From BMS3ABIN03 sp964418885 (lineage in GTDB: Bacteria > Bacteroidota > Ignavibacteria > Ignavibacteriales > Ignavibacteriaceae), in assembly GCA_964418885.1 (NCBI GenBank), contig CAYQNW010000067.1:1-20675 (forward strand): DNA of 20,675 nucleotides. Reading direction: 5' to 3'. The position numbers and the translations under genes are program-made. This document shows positions 1-8,463 of the stretch, in pieces (the first letter of the stretch is position 1; every line of letters begins with the position of its first letter). Under the pieces are notes generated by a model. The model was given only the letters and a program-made list of their open reading frames with translations. It was not told the DNA's origin and made no database searches.

Positions 1-92
1 GGTACAACACCATGGCAAAACTTTCGGAATTCATAGTTAAAAATGCTTACGATCAATTACTTTCATATTATGATCAATTATATGAAGAATGA
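1..92 (+). CDS. C-terminal end of an unidentified gene (5' truncated by the window)
   Basis: The frame starting at base 3 is open from the window edge to a TGA at 90-92 and encodes about 29 residues ending in DQLLSYYDQLYEE. The tail is amphipathic and rich in Tyr, Leu and acidic residues, consistent with a C-terminal helix. An ATG at 12 lies in this frame, but nothing suggests a start there. No domain can be recognised from so short a piece. The following 206 bases to the next gene hold no convincing terminator hairpin. Confidence 0.45.
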   Translation, partial: YNTMAKLSEFIVKNAYDQLLSYYDQLYEE

Positions 93-298
93 ACGGGGAA
101 ACTATATTTCTACTTGATTTAAAAATCCAGCCAATTACATTGTTAATATGGTCGACCCCCTCTTTTCAATTGCAGTGTGGTTTTTTTATAATTTTTATTT
201 GTATTGTATAAATAAGCCGGAACATTTTATAAAATAAAAAGTAAGTAATCCCGGTAAGATCATTCAGAGATACTCGTAAAATTTTACATTTCATACCG

Positions 299-1660
299 AT
301 GAAAAACGCAAGAATAATAATTGCACTCTTCCTCTTAATGTTAACTTTTATTTTCGTTTTGTACGAGATAAACAAATCAACCGATGTATATTTATACGGC
401 AGTTCATTCAGGCAAAACAATATAGTTAATACAATTCGCCTCCATAAATACGGCATAACAGGTAAAAACATTACAATCGGGATAATCGATGCCGGATTTT
501 ACACTATCCATCCAGTCTTTGCTAAAACAAGAATCATTAAAGAATATGATTTCGTTACAAATAAACCAACCACTTTGAACTACAATCATATTATGGGAAT
601 GGATCATGGAACAAATGTTTTTTCTGTTGTTGGAGGATATGATGTAAATGAATTGATCGGTATTGCTTACGGTGCAAATTTCATTCTAGCTAAAACGGAT
701 ATTTCAACCGACAGGTTAAAAGAGGAAGAGCTTAATGCCGTAAAAGCATCCAACTGGTTGTTTAATAATGGAGCAAAGGTAATTACCACATCGCTAAGCT
801 TTAATAAATTTCTCAATGCAGATTACTATTACCCTTCCCAAATGAATGGAACAACTGCACTTATAACCAGAACAGCTGACAGTCTTGTTAAAAAAGGTGT
901 TGTATTTGTTTGTTCTGCAGGAAATAATTATGAATCTCAATGGCGTATCATAGAACCCCCCGGTGATGGATTCAATGTTTTGGCAGTCGGTTCGATTGAT
1001 AAAAATCTCAACCATTCATTCTTTAGCTCCTGCGGACCAACAGTTGATGGAAGAATAAAACCGGATTTAGTCGCACCCGGTGAGGGTGTCTGGGTTGCAA
1101 ATTATCTGCCTAAAATAAAACCTGAATTTAGCTGGTCGCATGGTACTTCTTTAGCAGCACCTATAGTTGCGGGAATATCTGCCCTGATTTTATCCACTCA
1201 CCCGGATCTTTCCTCCGAACAGGTAATAGAAGCCATAAAAAATACATCTTCAAAATCAAACAATCCTGATAACCTGTACGGATGGGGAGTTCCTGATGCG
1301 GAAAAAGCTGTTACATATTTTGGACCTGTATTTTCCAACATTCCAAAAATTATTGATCACGGAGATAATCTTGAAATTAAAACTTACGTTTTAAGCAGCT
1401 ATGGTTTGGTTAAATCAAGTGTGGAATTACACTTACTCACTGATAAAAATAAAAAAGAATCGGTTTATAAAATGCAGGAAACCGATGAAAATTATTTCAC
1501 TAGTTCTATCAACTTTAAATTAAGTGAAGAAGAAGCCAAGTTTTATTTTAAAGCAAAAGATGAAAGAGGAAATCAGACAAAATTTCCTGCCGGTATTTTA
1601 GGCAAGTATTTTATTTGCAAAATGATAAATGAAGTATTGAGAATCTCATATCAGAAATAA
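299..1660 (+). CDS. S8 (subtilisin-like) serine protease with N-terminal membrane anchor or signal
   Basis: A 453-aa secreted or membrane-anchored endopeptidase. Residues 5-22 form a hydrophobic segment after a short basic start (MKNARI), with no clear signal peptidase site. The subtilase domain spans about 55-340 with a complete catalytic set: Asp64 (GIIDAG), His103 (MDHGTN), oxyanion Asn209 (SAGNN) and Ser284 (SHGTSLAAP). A beta-rich region of about 90 residues follows (FSNIP to FPAG). Subtilases of this lineage often end in a T9SS sorting domain; this one has none and ends in ISYQK, so periplasmic or membrane retention is likely. No Shine-Dalgarno precedes the ATG, which is common in this group. 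The next gene is 186 bases downstream, so co-transcription is uncertain. The family assignment is firm; the substrate is unknown. Confidence 0.93.
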   Translation: MKNARIIIALFLLMLTFIFVLYEINKSTDVYLYGSSFRQNNIVNTIRLHKYGITGKNITIGIIDAGFYTIHPVFAKTRIIKEYDFVTNKPTTLNYNHIMGMDHGTNVFSVVGGYDVNELIGIAYGANFILAKTDISTDRLKEEELNAVKASNWLFNNGAKVITTSLSFNKFLNADYYYPSQMNGTTALITRTADSLVKKGVVFVCSAGNNYESQWRIIEPPGDGFNVLAVGSIDKNLNHSFFSSCGPTVDGRIKPDLVAPGEGVWVANYLPKIKPEFSWSHGTSLAAPIVAGISALILSTHPDLSSEQVIEAIKNTSSKSNNPDNLYGWGVPDAEKAVTYFGPVFSNIPKIIDHGDNLEIKTYVLSSYGLVKSSVELHLLTDKNKKESVYKMQETDENYFTSSINFKLSEEEAKFYFKAKDERGNQTKFPAGILGKYFICKMINEVLRISYQK

Positions 1661-1846
1661 ATCCCTGTTCGATAATTGCTGATACGAAACTCAATTAGTG
1701 ATGTTTGATTTTGTGCAAAAATTCTGCCGTCGATTTTATCAACTGATCATTTATCATAAAACAATAAATAAGCTGCTTACATAATATTAACTTGTTTTTA
1801 AAATGATCTTAAATTTCAATACAACTAAAATATTTGGCCAACCAAC

Positions 1847-2746
1847 ATGGAAGAAAACACAAAGAATATTGATAAGCCCAATATATTTCTAAGAATACTC
1901 CGTTTCCCGTTAATACAAATAATCATAGCAATTATTCTCGTAAACATTCCAACGTTCATCCTGAGAAGTCTCGCTCAATTTATTTTATCCTCTTTATCGA
2001 TTGATAATACCACAATATCTGCATTTATGATATTCTGTGTTAGATTACTCACTGTGTACTTTGCTTATTACTTTTTTGTAAAATTCTTTGAAAAAAGAAA
2101 AGCAAATGATATTTCAATTTCTTTTACTTCCGTAAAAGAACTCTCAACAGGGATACTCTTTGGATTCCTGTCCATTTCTATAATAATGACTCTTATATGG
2201 ATAACCGGTAATTTCAAAATTATTGGTATTAATAATAATGTATCGCTGTTCCAAAGTTTTCTATATAACTTCTTTTTCGCTTTCCTGCAGGATATCGTTT
2301 ATTTTGCTATCATATTTAGAATTATTGAAAATAGGTGGGGAAGCTGGAGTGCAATTGTCATTGCTTCAATTATTTTTGGATTTAAACACCTGCTTTTCCC
2401 CGGCTATACATTATGGAGTGTTATTGCGCAGTCTTTTGAGGCAGGAATACTTTTTTCAACCCTTTTCATATTCACACGTAAAATATGGATAATCTTTGGT
2501 TTTCATTTTGCCTGGAATTTTATTCAGTACGGACTTTTTCTTGGAATTGAATCAGAAAAGTTAAGAGCGCTATTTCAATCAGAATTCTCCGGATCTAATT
2601 TGATCACGGGGATGCCGGTTGGACCGGAAGCTTCAGTGTTTACATTTTGTATTTTAACTTCAATTGGAATCTATTTATTGATAAAAGCATATAAAAAAGA
2701 TAAATTCACTCCTCCTTATTGGAAAAGAAGAGAAAGAACCGTTTAA
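1847..2746 (+). CDS. CPBP (Abi/CAAX-like) family integral membrane protein with degenerate catalytic motif
   Basis: A 299-aa polytopic membrane protein with about eight hydrophobic segments. It resembles CPBP intramembrane metalloproteases, whose active site is built from EExxxR, FxxxH and HxxxN/D motifs. Motifs two and three are intact: F177-H181 (FGFKH) and H220-N224 (HFAWN). Motif one, expected in AFxEExxFRGxxFR, reads AFLQDIVYFAIIFR at 145-158, so the two glutamates are Gln148 and Asp149 and the arginine position is Phe153. The flanking FRIIENRWG matches the family well, so the alignment is not in doubt, but proteolysis is. A scaffold or pseudoprotease role is possible. The C-terminal tail (about 289-299) is basic and probably cytoplasmic. 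No Shine-Dalgarno is visible before the ATG. Confidence 0.8.
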   Translation: MEENTKNIDKPNIFLRILRFPLIQIIIAIILVNIPTFILRSLAQFILSSLSIDNTTISAFMIFCVRLLTVYFAYYFFVKFFEKRKANDISISFTSVKELSTGILFGFLSISIIMTLIWITGNFKIIGINNNVSLFQSFLYNFFFAFLQDIVYFAIIFRIIENRWGSWSAIVIASIIFGFKHLLFPGYTLWSVIAQSFEAGILFSTLFIFTRKIWIIFGFHFAWNFIQYGLFLGIESEKLRALFQSEFSGSNLITGMPVGPEASVFTFCILTSIGIYLLIKAYKKDKFTPPYWKRRERTV

Positions 2747-2840
2747 TATTAATAATTACTCTTGTGATAGGTCACGGTTAGAATAGATAAGTAAACAAAA
2801 GATCAAATCGAAAAGACAAAAAGGGAAATATACAACGAGT

Positions 2841-3224
2841 ATGAAATTACAAAACAAAAGAAAAGATAACGAACCGCCGTTTGCGATTTCAAAAAAAGGA
2901 ATGCGGTATCATCATATGGGAATTCCTACAACAGAACAGAAACCAAATGAGAGATATCTGGAAGAGTATAAAATGTATGTCTCGGGATTTGATACGAGTG
3001 AATTTGGAATTGAATGGATGCGTTTCGAAAATGACAGCCCGGTTTCTGATATAATACAAAAGATTCCTCATATCGCTTTCGAAGTAGATAATCTCGATAC
3101 AGCAATTGAAGGAAAAGAATTGCTTGGGGAGATAAGCTCTCCTTCAGATGGTATACGAGTAGCAATGATTTTAGAAAACGGGGTTCCTGTTGAATTCCTG
3201 GAGTTCGATAAAAATTTAGAATAA
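2841..3224 (+). CDS. VOC-superfamily (glyoxalase/dioxygenase fold) small protein
   Basis: A 127-aa cytosolic protein of the vicinal oxygen chelate fold. Features seen: an N-terminal strand YHHMGIPT (His24/His25), a central PHIAFEVDNLDTAIE segment (His77) and a terminal VEFLEF strand (Glu118/Glu121). These are the positions where VOC enzymes carry metal ligands; a metal-dependent activity is therefore possible but not shown. With only one repeat-pair's worth of sequence it probably works as a dimer. The first ATG is preceded by an AGGGAA stretch about 15 bases upstream, a poor ribosome site. Residues 1-20 are charged and lie before the fold; an alternative start at Met21 (2901) would begin the protein at the fold edge. 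It ends only 11 bases from the convergent minus-strand lipoprotein gene. Confidence 0.75.
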   Translation: MKLQNKRKDNEPPFAISKKGMRYHHMGIPTTEQKPNERYLEEYKMYVSGFDTSEFGIEWMRFENDSPVSDIIQKIPHIAFEVDNLDTAIEGKELLGEISSPSDGIRVAMILENGVPVEFLEFDKNLE

Positions 3225-3235
3225 ATATTATAAGC

Positions 3236-3835
3236 CTAATTCACTTTTCGGGTACAGTGTATTCTTGCTACTTCAACCCAGCTTTTTCCCTCATCAAAAG
3301 TCCATTCCTGTTTCCAATCAAAAGTATCCTGTTTAATATTATAAAATGTGTTGTGAATATGTCTGCCATTTGAATTAGTTCCGTCCATAACAATGTTTCC
3401 GCTTTCGTTCGTAGCAGTAAATGTAGCAAGTCGTCTGTGGGTTTTGTCGATCCACGCCATATACCAAAGCTTATCGTCAGGATTATAAATACGAATATTT
3501 GTACCAACAGCCTTCTTCCGATTCAAAGAATCAATTGATATCCAGTCATCCTGTATTGCATGTCCGTCAAGAATGTAATACCACCTCCAGATTGCTTTTG
3601 ATTTCCTGCCATTCCAGGTTCCATCTTTTCCTATAATGGTTTGCTCAGCATCCCACGAACCCGCCAGTTGTCCCATTAACTTTGTTTCAGGTGGTGCTTC
3701 TGGATTTAATTTCCCGAGCTGAAAATCATCTTCATTTTCTTTCTCTCTATCGGATAAGTCTCCCGATTTATTACAGCTAATAAAAAACAATAAAGAAACC
3801 GCTAAAAAAACAATAAAAAGATTAATCCATTTCAT
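3236..3835 (-). CDS. Lipoprotein with lipocalin-like / DUF1579-like beta-barrel
   Basis: A 199-aa predicted lipoprotein. The N-terminus has a basic start, a hydrophobic core and a lipobox ending FISC at Cys21, followed by a charged, acidic linker (about 22-50), so mature protein would be tethered to a membrane. The remainder (LMGQLAGSWDAEQ to the end) is strand-rich with many Trp residues and the pattern LxGxW, LDGxxxxDDW, GTNIRIYNPxxxxWYMAWID, which resembles DUF1579 and related ligand-binding barrels. Ligand and role are unknown. On its own strand AGGAG lies 11 bases before the ATG. It is the only clear minus-strand gene here, divergent from the gene at 4104 and convergent with the VOC gene. 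Confidence 0.75.
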   Translation of the reverse strand: MKWINLFIVFLAVSLLFFISCNKSGDLSDREKENEDDFQLGKLNPEAPPETKLMGQLAGSWDAEQTIIGKDGTWNGRKSKAIWRWYYILDGHAIQDDWISIDSLNRKKAVGTNIRIYNPDDKLWYMAWIDKTHRRLATFTATNESGNIVMDGTNSNGRHIHNTFYNIKQDTFDWKQEWTFDEGKSWVEVARIHCTRKVN

Positions 3836-4103
3836 TAAATGATTTACTCCTGTTATGTTTGAAAATAGTTGAAATTCTAAGCAGCAAATTGAGATTAAAA
3901 GTTAAAATTGTTCCTTTTAGACAAATCTTCAACTAATTATTGATAAACGGAGAATTAATTGAGATAACGCTAATATTTTCTTTATCAAACCCTTGTTACT
4001 TTTCTGTTAGTTACTTAGTTTCCGATTCATATCAACACTATTACTAAGTTTTTAAAACCCCAGGGCGAAGTTTTAATTCACTATTATCAACAGGAGGCAC
4101 TCT
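3836..4103. promoter_or_regulatory. Divergent intergenic region carrying a 7-bp inverted repeat
   Basis: These 268 bases separate the minus-strand lipoprotein from the plus-strand secreted protein and must hold promoters for both. ACTTAGT at 4013-4019 and ACTAAGT at 4043-4049 form an inverted repeat with a 23-base spacer. TAAGTTTT (4046-4053) is one base off the Bacteroidota -7 consensus TAnnTTTG, but no clear -33 TTG is placed correctly. I see no coding sequence or RNA gene here. Confidence 0.3.
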
Positions 4104-4880
4104 ATGTTCAAATTAAAATCTTTTCCGATATTATTTATCGGATTATATCTTTTCACTTCAGGCGTTATGCTTGCCCAGGAAGAAATGAAAGATCAGCTTT
4201 TCTGGGTCCGCGAGGAAGTTGCTAAAATAGATAAGTGGGGACAGTATGAAAAAACATCAAAAGAATGGGTCGATTTGATGACCGAAGGCGGGCTCGATCT
4301 GCCTGTTGTCCGGGCTTCTCAAAGAAACGATGGTCATTACTACTATCTTATCCCTCTCTCAAACTATGCTGAGATCGACAAATTTCCGGAAATATTCGGA
4401 TCGGCTATCGATAAAATAGGAAAAGAAAAGTGGGGGAAGTACATGGAAGAAGCTAACAGCAGCATGGAAAGCCATAAGGATTTTATAGCTAAATGGTCGG
4501 CTAAATATTCCTATGTACCTAAAGAGCCAAGAACAAAACCCGGAGAAGCGGGATTTATCCATTGGCTATTTTTCCATTATAAACTAGAAAAAAAGCAGGA
4601 TGTACTGGATGTACTGGCTGATTGGAAAGCGCTGTATGAAAAAAATAACATACCTGATGGTTGGGGCATTTGGTTAGTTGAACTTGGCCTGGATAATAAT
4701 ATGATTGCCCTTTCTGAAGTAGCAAAGGATGCAGGAAGTTATTATGCTGCAATGAAAGAAAACAGCGAAAAACTAAAAGAAGAAGAGGCTAAACTCTGGC
4801 AAAGAATGTCGGTTAATATTCTGGATATAAAAGAAGTATACGGCAAACCAAGACCCGACCTAACCTACATTAAAAAATAG
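4104..4880 (+). CDS. Secreted protein of unknown function, apparent internal duplication of an alpha/beta-barrel-like domain
   Basis: A 258-aa exported protein with a clean signal peptide: basic start, hydrophobic residues 8-23 and cleavage after MLA at about 24/25. The start is fixed by a strong AGGAGG at 4092-4097, six bases before the ATG. I do not recognise the family with certainty. The mature protein falls into two halves of similar layout: FWVREEVAKIDKWGQYEKT...YYYLIPLSNYAEIDKF and HWLFFHYKLEKKQDVLDVLADW...GIWLVELGLDNNMIAL, each a strand, a long helix, a second strand pair and a further helix. This suggests two dimeric alpha/beta-barrel-like (ferredoxin-like) modules in one chain. It is followed by a strong terminator and appears to be a single-gene unit. 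Confidence 0.7.
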   Translation: MFKLKSFPILFIGLYLFTSGVMLAQEEMKDQLFWVREEVAKIDKWGQYEKTSKEWVDLMTEGGLDLPVVRASQRNDGHYYYLIPLSNYAEIDKFPEIFGSAIDKIGKEKWGKYMEEANSSMESHKDFIAKWSAKYSYVPKEPRTKPGEAGFIHWLFFHYKLEKKQDVLDVLADWKALYEKNNIPDGWGIWLVELGLDNNMIALSEVAKDAGSYYAAMKENSEKLKEEEAKLWQRMSVNILDIKEVYGKPRPDLTYIKK

Positions 4881-4895
4881 CCTACAGAAAATCTT

Positions 4896-4921
4896 AAGCC
4901 CTCTTAATAGAGGGCTTTTTT
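4896..4921 (+). terminator. Rho-independent terminator after the secreted-protein gene
   Basis: AAGCCCTCT (4896-4904) pairs with AGAGGGCTT (4909-4917) around a TAAT loop, giving a 9-bp stem, and runs into a T-tract at 4916-4921. It begins 16 bases after the stop codon. Almost the same hairpin recurs at 9153. Confidence 0.9.
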
Positions 4922-5080
4922 ATGTTCTCAAACAATTGAGATGGGGACGAATTGATTCTTTTAACCAAAAAACAGAATATTTTTTGAAATATTTAATAAA
5001 TATCCCTATTATCTTATTAAGAATTACTCTACTCCTTCATTCTATTTTTTAAGATTTTTATTGCATAATATTAAGTAATA
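4922..5080. promoter_or_regulatory. Leader region of the LuxR-type regulator with an AT-rich dyad
   Basis: The 159 bases before the regulator hold a perfect dyad, ATATTTA-A-TAAATAT at 4989-5003. No convincing promoter boxes or Shine-Dalgarno precede the ATG at 5081. The dyad could be an operator, possibly autoregulatory, but AT-rich dyads occur by chance in DNA this poor in GC. Confidence 0.2.
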
Positions 5081-7669
5081 ATGGAATTATTAGAAAGAAA
5101 GGATTCATTAAATAAACTTTCACTGTTAGTGAAAGATGCATCCTATGGAGAAGGACGTACAGTTCTGCTTTCAGGAGAAGCAGGTATCGGGAAGACTTCG
5201 CTTATAAAATATTTTACGGATGGTTTTAACTCAGATACTGAAATTCTTTGGGGAAATTGCGATGCACTGTTCACACCAAGACCGTTAGGTCCGCTTTACG
5301 ATATAGCTCATCAAATGAAATCGAACTTAATTAAGATGCTTGAAAATGAAGAAAAGCGGGTATACATATTTTCTGCATTCATAAATCATCTAGAAAGCAC
5401 ATCAAATTTAAAAATAGTAGTAGTTGAGGATATCCATTGGGCAGATGAATCGACACTGGACCTGATAAAATTTTTAGCAAGAAGGATAAACAGAACGCAT
5501 TCGATTCTAATTTTAAGTTACAGGGATGAGGAAATAGATACTGGTCATCCACTTCGTTCAATTTTTGGTAATTTACCAAATTCTGAAACCATAAGGATAC
5601 GTCTCTATCCATTATCAGAAACAGCTGTAAATGCTCTAATGAAAAATGCCGGGATTAAAAATGAAAAATTATATGAAAAAACTAGCGGCAATCCTTTTTA
5701 TGTAACAGAAGTAATAGCAAGCAAAAATGAAGAACTTCCTTCAAGCGTTAAAGACGCAGTTATAGCACATACATCAAAATTACCTACAGATACAAAGAAA
5801 CTCCTCGAAATTATTTCAGTGATCCCAACAAAAGTAGAGTTTGACTTTCTTAAAAAACTAATCAATAATGCTGAAGAACATATAGATTTATGTATAAATA
5901 AGGCATTACTAATTACGGAGAATGAACTAATATCATTCAGACACGAGTTAGCCCGGCTGGCAATCCTGGATTCCGTCTCTGAGATGAAAAGGATACAACT
6001 TCATCAAAAAGTTTTAGATACCCTTTTACAAGACGATAACAAGCATACTCTGCTTGCACAAATCGTACATCATGCCGTCCAGGCAAGGGATAAAAATGCA
6101 ATTGTAAAATATGCACCACTGGCAGCAAAGCAGGCTTCTATACTGCACTCTCACCGCGAAGCAGCTTTACACTACCAGACAGCAATTGAAAATTCTAAAG
6201 ATCTTCCGATAGAAGAAAAATTAAAATTATTTGAGGGAAGATACAATGAGTGCTTCTTAACAGCGCAACACAAGGAAGCAATAAAAGCCTGTGAATCAAT
6301 ACAGGCAATATTACAAGATTTGAATGAACCGTTACAGTTGGGGGAAAATTATAGGAAGTTATCCGTATCATTTGAATCGCTAACTGAATCCTCCAAATAT
6401 GAAGAGTATATCGAAAAAGCAATTAAGATACTGAAAAATCTTCCACCAAGTCCTCAGCTTGCAATGACATATAGTACCCGTTCCTCGATTTACATGGGTA
6501 ATGAAAAACCGTATTTAGCAAAAGAATACGGTGAGAAAGCACTGAAACTAGCCAGAACACTTAATGAACCACGCACTGAAATTCATGCTTTAATTAACAT
6601 TGGTATAGCCAAAATGTATATTAACGATGAAATGGGTGAAAGGGATTTAATAAAGAGTCTATCCCTGGCACAGTCACAAGAATTCTATACAGGAGTTTTA
6701 AGAGCTTTTGTGAATTTGGGTCTTTGCAATCTTGCAAGAAAGAATTTTGAAAATGCTCAAAAATATTTTACCGAAGGAATTTCCTACTGTCACGAGAATG
6801 ATCTGGATATGTTCCGGCTTAATATGATCGGTGGATTAAGTAAAATAATTTTAGATCACGGTGATTGGAATAAAGCAAGTGAAAAGGCGGAATATGTCTT
6901 ACGACAAGAGATCGTAGATCCTCTCGATCAAAGAATTGCATTTGCCGTAATTGGAATAATCAGAGCCCGTCGAAATGATCCTGAAGCTCTGATTAATTTC
7001 GATAAATCCATACCTACACCGGATAAAAAAGGAGAATGTGCGTTCATAGCTAAAATGGCTAAAGCAGAAGCTTACTGGTTATCGAATAAATTAGATCAGG
7101 TAATCGAAGAGATTGAAACCAATAATTTGCACATTATGGAAAGTAACAATCCCTGGAAAATAGGTGAACTGTCTTTCTGGCTTTGGAAAGCAGGAAGATT
7201 ATCTGAAATTCCAAAGAATATTGCAAAACCATATTTATTGCAGATAAAGGGTGATTGGAGAGGAGCCGTTGAAGAATGGAAAAAACTTAACTGCCCTTAT
7301 CAGGAAGCACTGGCATTAGCTGACGGTGATGAGGACAGTAAAAGAGAAGCACTATCTATACTGGAATCGCTTGGCGCCACAGGAACTATCAATCTTATAA
7401 AACAAGAGATGCGAAAAGAAGGAATTAAAAATATCCCCCAGGGACCAAGGGAATCAACCAAAAAAAATCCTGCCGGACTGACCAAGAGACAACTTGAGGT
7501 TCTAAGATTATTACCGGAGGGATTATCAAATTCAGAAATTGCATCAAAATTATTTGTATCACCTAAAACTATTGATCATCATATCTCAGCCATACTTTCA
7601 AAATTAAACCTTCATTCAAGAGCTGAAGCTGCAAATTTTGCCAGAACGAATGGTATCATAGAAAAATAG
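5081..7669 (+). CDS. LAL/MalT-like transcriptional regulator: STAND-type ATPase, TPR-like repeats, LuxR HTH
   Basis: An 862-aa large ATP-binding LuxR-family activator. The ATPase module starts almost at the N-terminus: ELLERKDSL at 2-10, Walker A GEAGIGKT at 32-39, and a Walker B/sensor stretch VVVEDIHWADE around 113-123. SYRDEE follows near residue 165. A helical TPR-like array fills about 330-780. The C-terminal LuxR/GerE helix-turn-helix occupies about 800-862 (LTKRQLEVLRLL, SNSEIASKLFVS, KTIDHHI, LNLHSRAEA). Members of this class are inactive until an inducer and ATP drive oligomerisation on repeated DNA sites. It precedes the lipoprotein and DUF4242 genes on the same strand, which makes them candidate targets; a 12-bp direct repeat at its own 3' end may be such a site. 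The inducer is unknown. Confidence 0.9.
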   Translation: MELLERKDSLNKLSLLVKDASYGEGRTVLLSGEAGIGKTSLIKYFTDGFNSDTEILWGNCDALFTPRPLGPLYDIAHQMKSNLIKMLENEEKRVYIFSAFINHLESTSNLKIVVVEDIHWADESTLDLIKFLARRINRTHSILILSYRDEEIDTGHPLRSIFGNLPNSETIRIRLYPLSETAVNALMKNAGIKNEKLYEKTSGNPFYVTEVIASKNEELPSSVKDAVIAHTSKLPTDTKKLLEIISVIPTKVEFDFLKKLINNAEEHIDLCINKALLITENELISFRHELARLAILDSVSEMKRIQLHQKVLDTLLQDDNKHTLLAQIVHHAVQARDKNAIVKYAPLAAKQASILHSHREAALHYQTAIENSKDLPIEEKLKLFEGRYNECFLTAQHKEAIKACESIQAILQDLNEPLQLGENYRKLSVSFESLTESSKYEEYIEKAIKILKNLPPSPQLAMTYSTRSSIYMGNEKPYLAKEYGEKALKLARTLNEPRTEIHALINIGIAKMYINDEMGERDLIKSLSLAQSQEFYTGVLRAFVNLGLCNLARKNFENAQKYFTEGISYCHENDLDMFRLNMIGGLSKIILDHGDWNKASEKAEYVLRQEIVDPLDQRIAFAVIGIIRARRNDPEALINFDKSIPTPDKKGECAFIAKMAKAEAYWLSNKLDQVIEEIETNNLHIMESNNPWKIGELSFWLWKAGRLSEIPKNIAKPYLLQIKGDWRGAVEEWKKLNCPYQEALALADGDEDSKREALSILESLGATGTINLIKQEMRKEGIKNIPQGPRESTKKNPAGLTKRQLEVLRLLPEGLSNSEIASKLFVSPKTIDHHISAILSKLNLHSRAEAANFARTNGIIEK

Positions 7670-7696
7670 GGAACCACACCTTATAAAATAGGGAAC
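7663..7696 (+). promoter_or_regulatory. Perfect 12-bp direct repeat upstream of the lipoprotein promoter
   Basis: AAAATAGGGAAC occurs at 7663-7674 and again at 7685-7696, exactly 22 bases apart. The first copy covers the stop codon of the LuxR-type regulator. Both lie upstream of the candidate promoter at 7731-7758. Two same-face direct repeats suit an activator such as the regulator encoded immediately upstream. This is inference from position. Confidence 0.35.
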
Positions 7697-7730
7697 AATC
7701 CCGATTTCCTTCTCTAATCCATTTCCCATA

Positions 7731-7758
7731 TTGCTATCGACTTAAATAACTACTTTTA
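7731..7758 (+). promoter_or_regulatory. Candidate Bacteroidota-type promoter for the lipoprotein gene
   Basis: TTG at 7731-7733 is followed after 17 bases by TACTTTTA at 7751-7758, against the Bacteroidota consensus TTG-N17-23-TAnnTTTG (one mismatch). Transcription would start near 7765, about 20 bases before the ATG and just ahead of the ribosome site AAGGA (7773-7777). Confidence 0.4.
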
Positions 7759-7784
7759 TAACATAATTATGAAAGGAACTAATC

Positions 7785-8360
7785 ATGATAGCAACAACAA
7801 TTAGTATCATGAGGCACCTGTCTGTTTTGAGTATACTCATAATATTAGCCATGAATGTAAATGGCTGTAATGATGAAACAGGCCCGACTGAGAATTCTTC
7901 ATCTTCAGAGCAAATGGCTGGAGATATCATAAGTGATGCTTTAAATAAAGTTAATGGTCCTTCTGCAAACGGCCAAGCTATTTTACCTAAAGAAGTCTTA
8001 TATGGATATTTTCAGAACTTTTCTTTCCATGCACGGGAAAACCAGGATGGTAGCATTACAGGAAGTATTGAATTCAAATGCCGTCAGCCGTGGTCCGGGA
8101 GAGTACATGGCAGAATAGATTGTATGACAATAGAAGGAAATCAAGCAACTATGAGCGGTGTAGCTACTCACTCCAACATACCGGGTTATCCACCGGGCAG
8201 CTTTTTTTGGTTTAGGGTAGTTGATAATGGAGAAGGTAATAATAGTCCCGCAGATCAATTTAGTGACGTTTACGGAGTACCCGAAGGTTATCCTTGTACT
8301 GTATCCCTTCCTGTTGAAATGTTTGACATTGAGAAGGGCAATGTCCAGGTCAATCCTTAA
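7785..8360 (+). CDS. Lipoprotein of a widespread uncharacterised family (SFHARE / RVVDNGEG motifs)
   Basis: A 191-aa predicted lipoprotein. The hydrophobic segment at 11-24 ends in a lipobox VNGC with Cys28, followed by a Ser/Glu-rich linker. AAGGA seven bases upstream supports the ATG at 7785; Met9 (7809) is an alternative that would give a more compact signal peptide. The mature domain, about 65-191, contains SFHARENQDGSITG, RVHGRIDCMTIEGNQATMSG and FFWFRVVDNGEG. This motif set recurs in exported proteins of many soil bacteria as far as I recall, but no function is established. It is predicted to be beta-rich. It sits between the LuxR-type regulator and the DUF4242 pair, so it may be the envelope partner of that module. 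Confidence 0.75.
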   Translation: MIATTISIMRHLSVLSILIILAMNVNGCNDETGPTENSSSSEQMAGDIISDALNKVNGPSANGQAILPKEVLYGYFQNFSFHARENQDGSITGSIEFKCRQPWSGRVHGRIDCMTIEGNQATMSGVATHSNIPGYPPGSFFWFRVVDNGEGNNSPADQFSDVYGVPEGYPCTVSLPVEMFDIEKGNVQVNP

Positions 8361-8463
8361 GTATTATTATAACCCGGGAATCTGTATCGTTGTGGTTTGA
8401 CACGACTAGAGTTAATCTCGCGTTAAGAAAGCGATTATTTCTCAATCAAACAAAGGTTGTGAT

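Noticed and set aside
7688..7712. GGGA/TCCC hairpin after the LuxR-type regulator
   Set aside because: Four base pairs and no T-tract; too weak for a terminator. The direct repeats there are a better explanation of the pattern.
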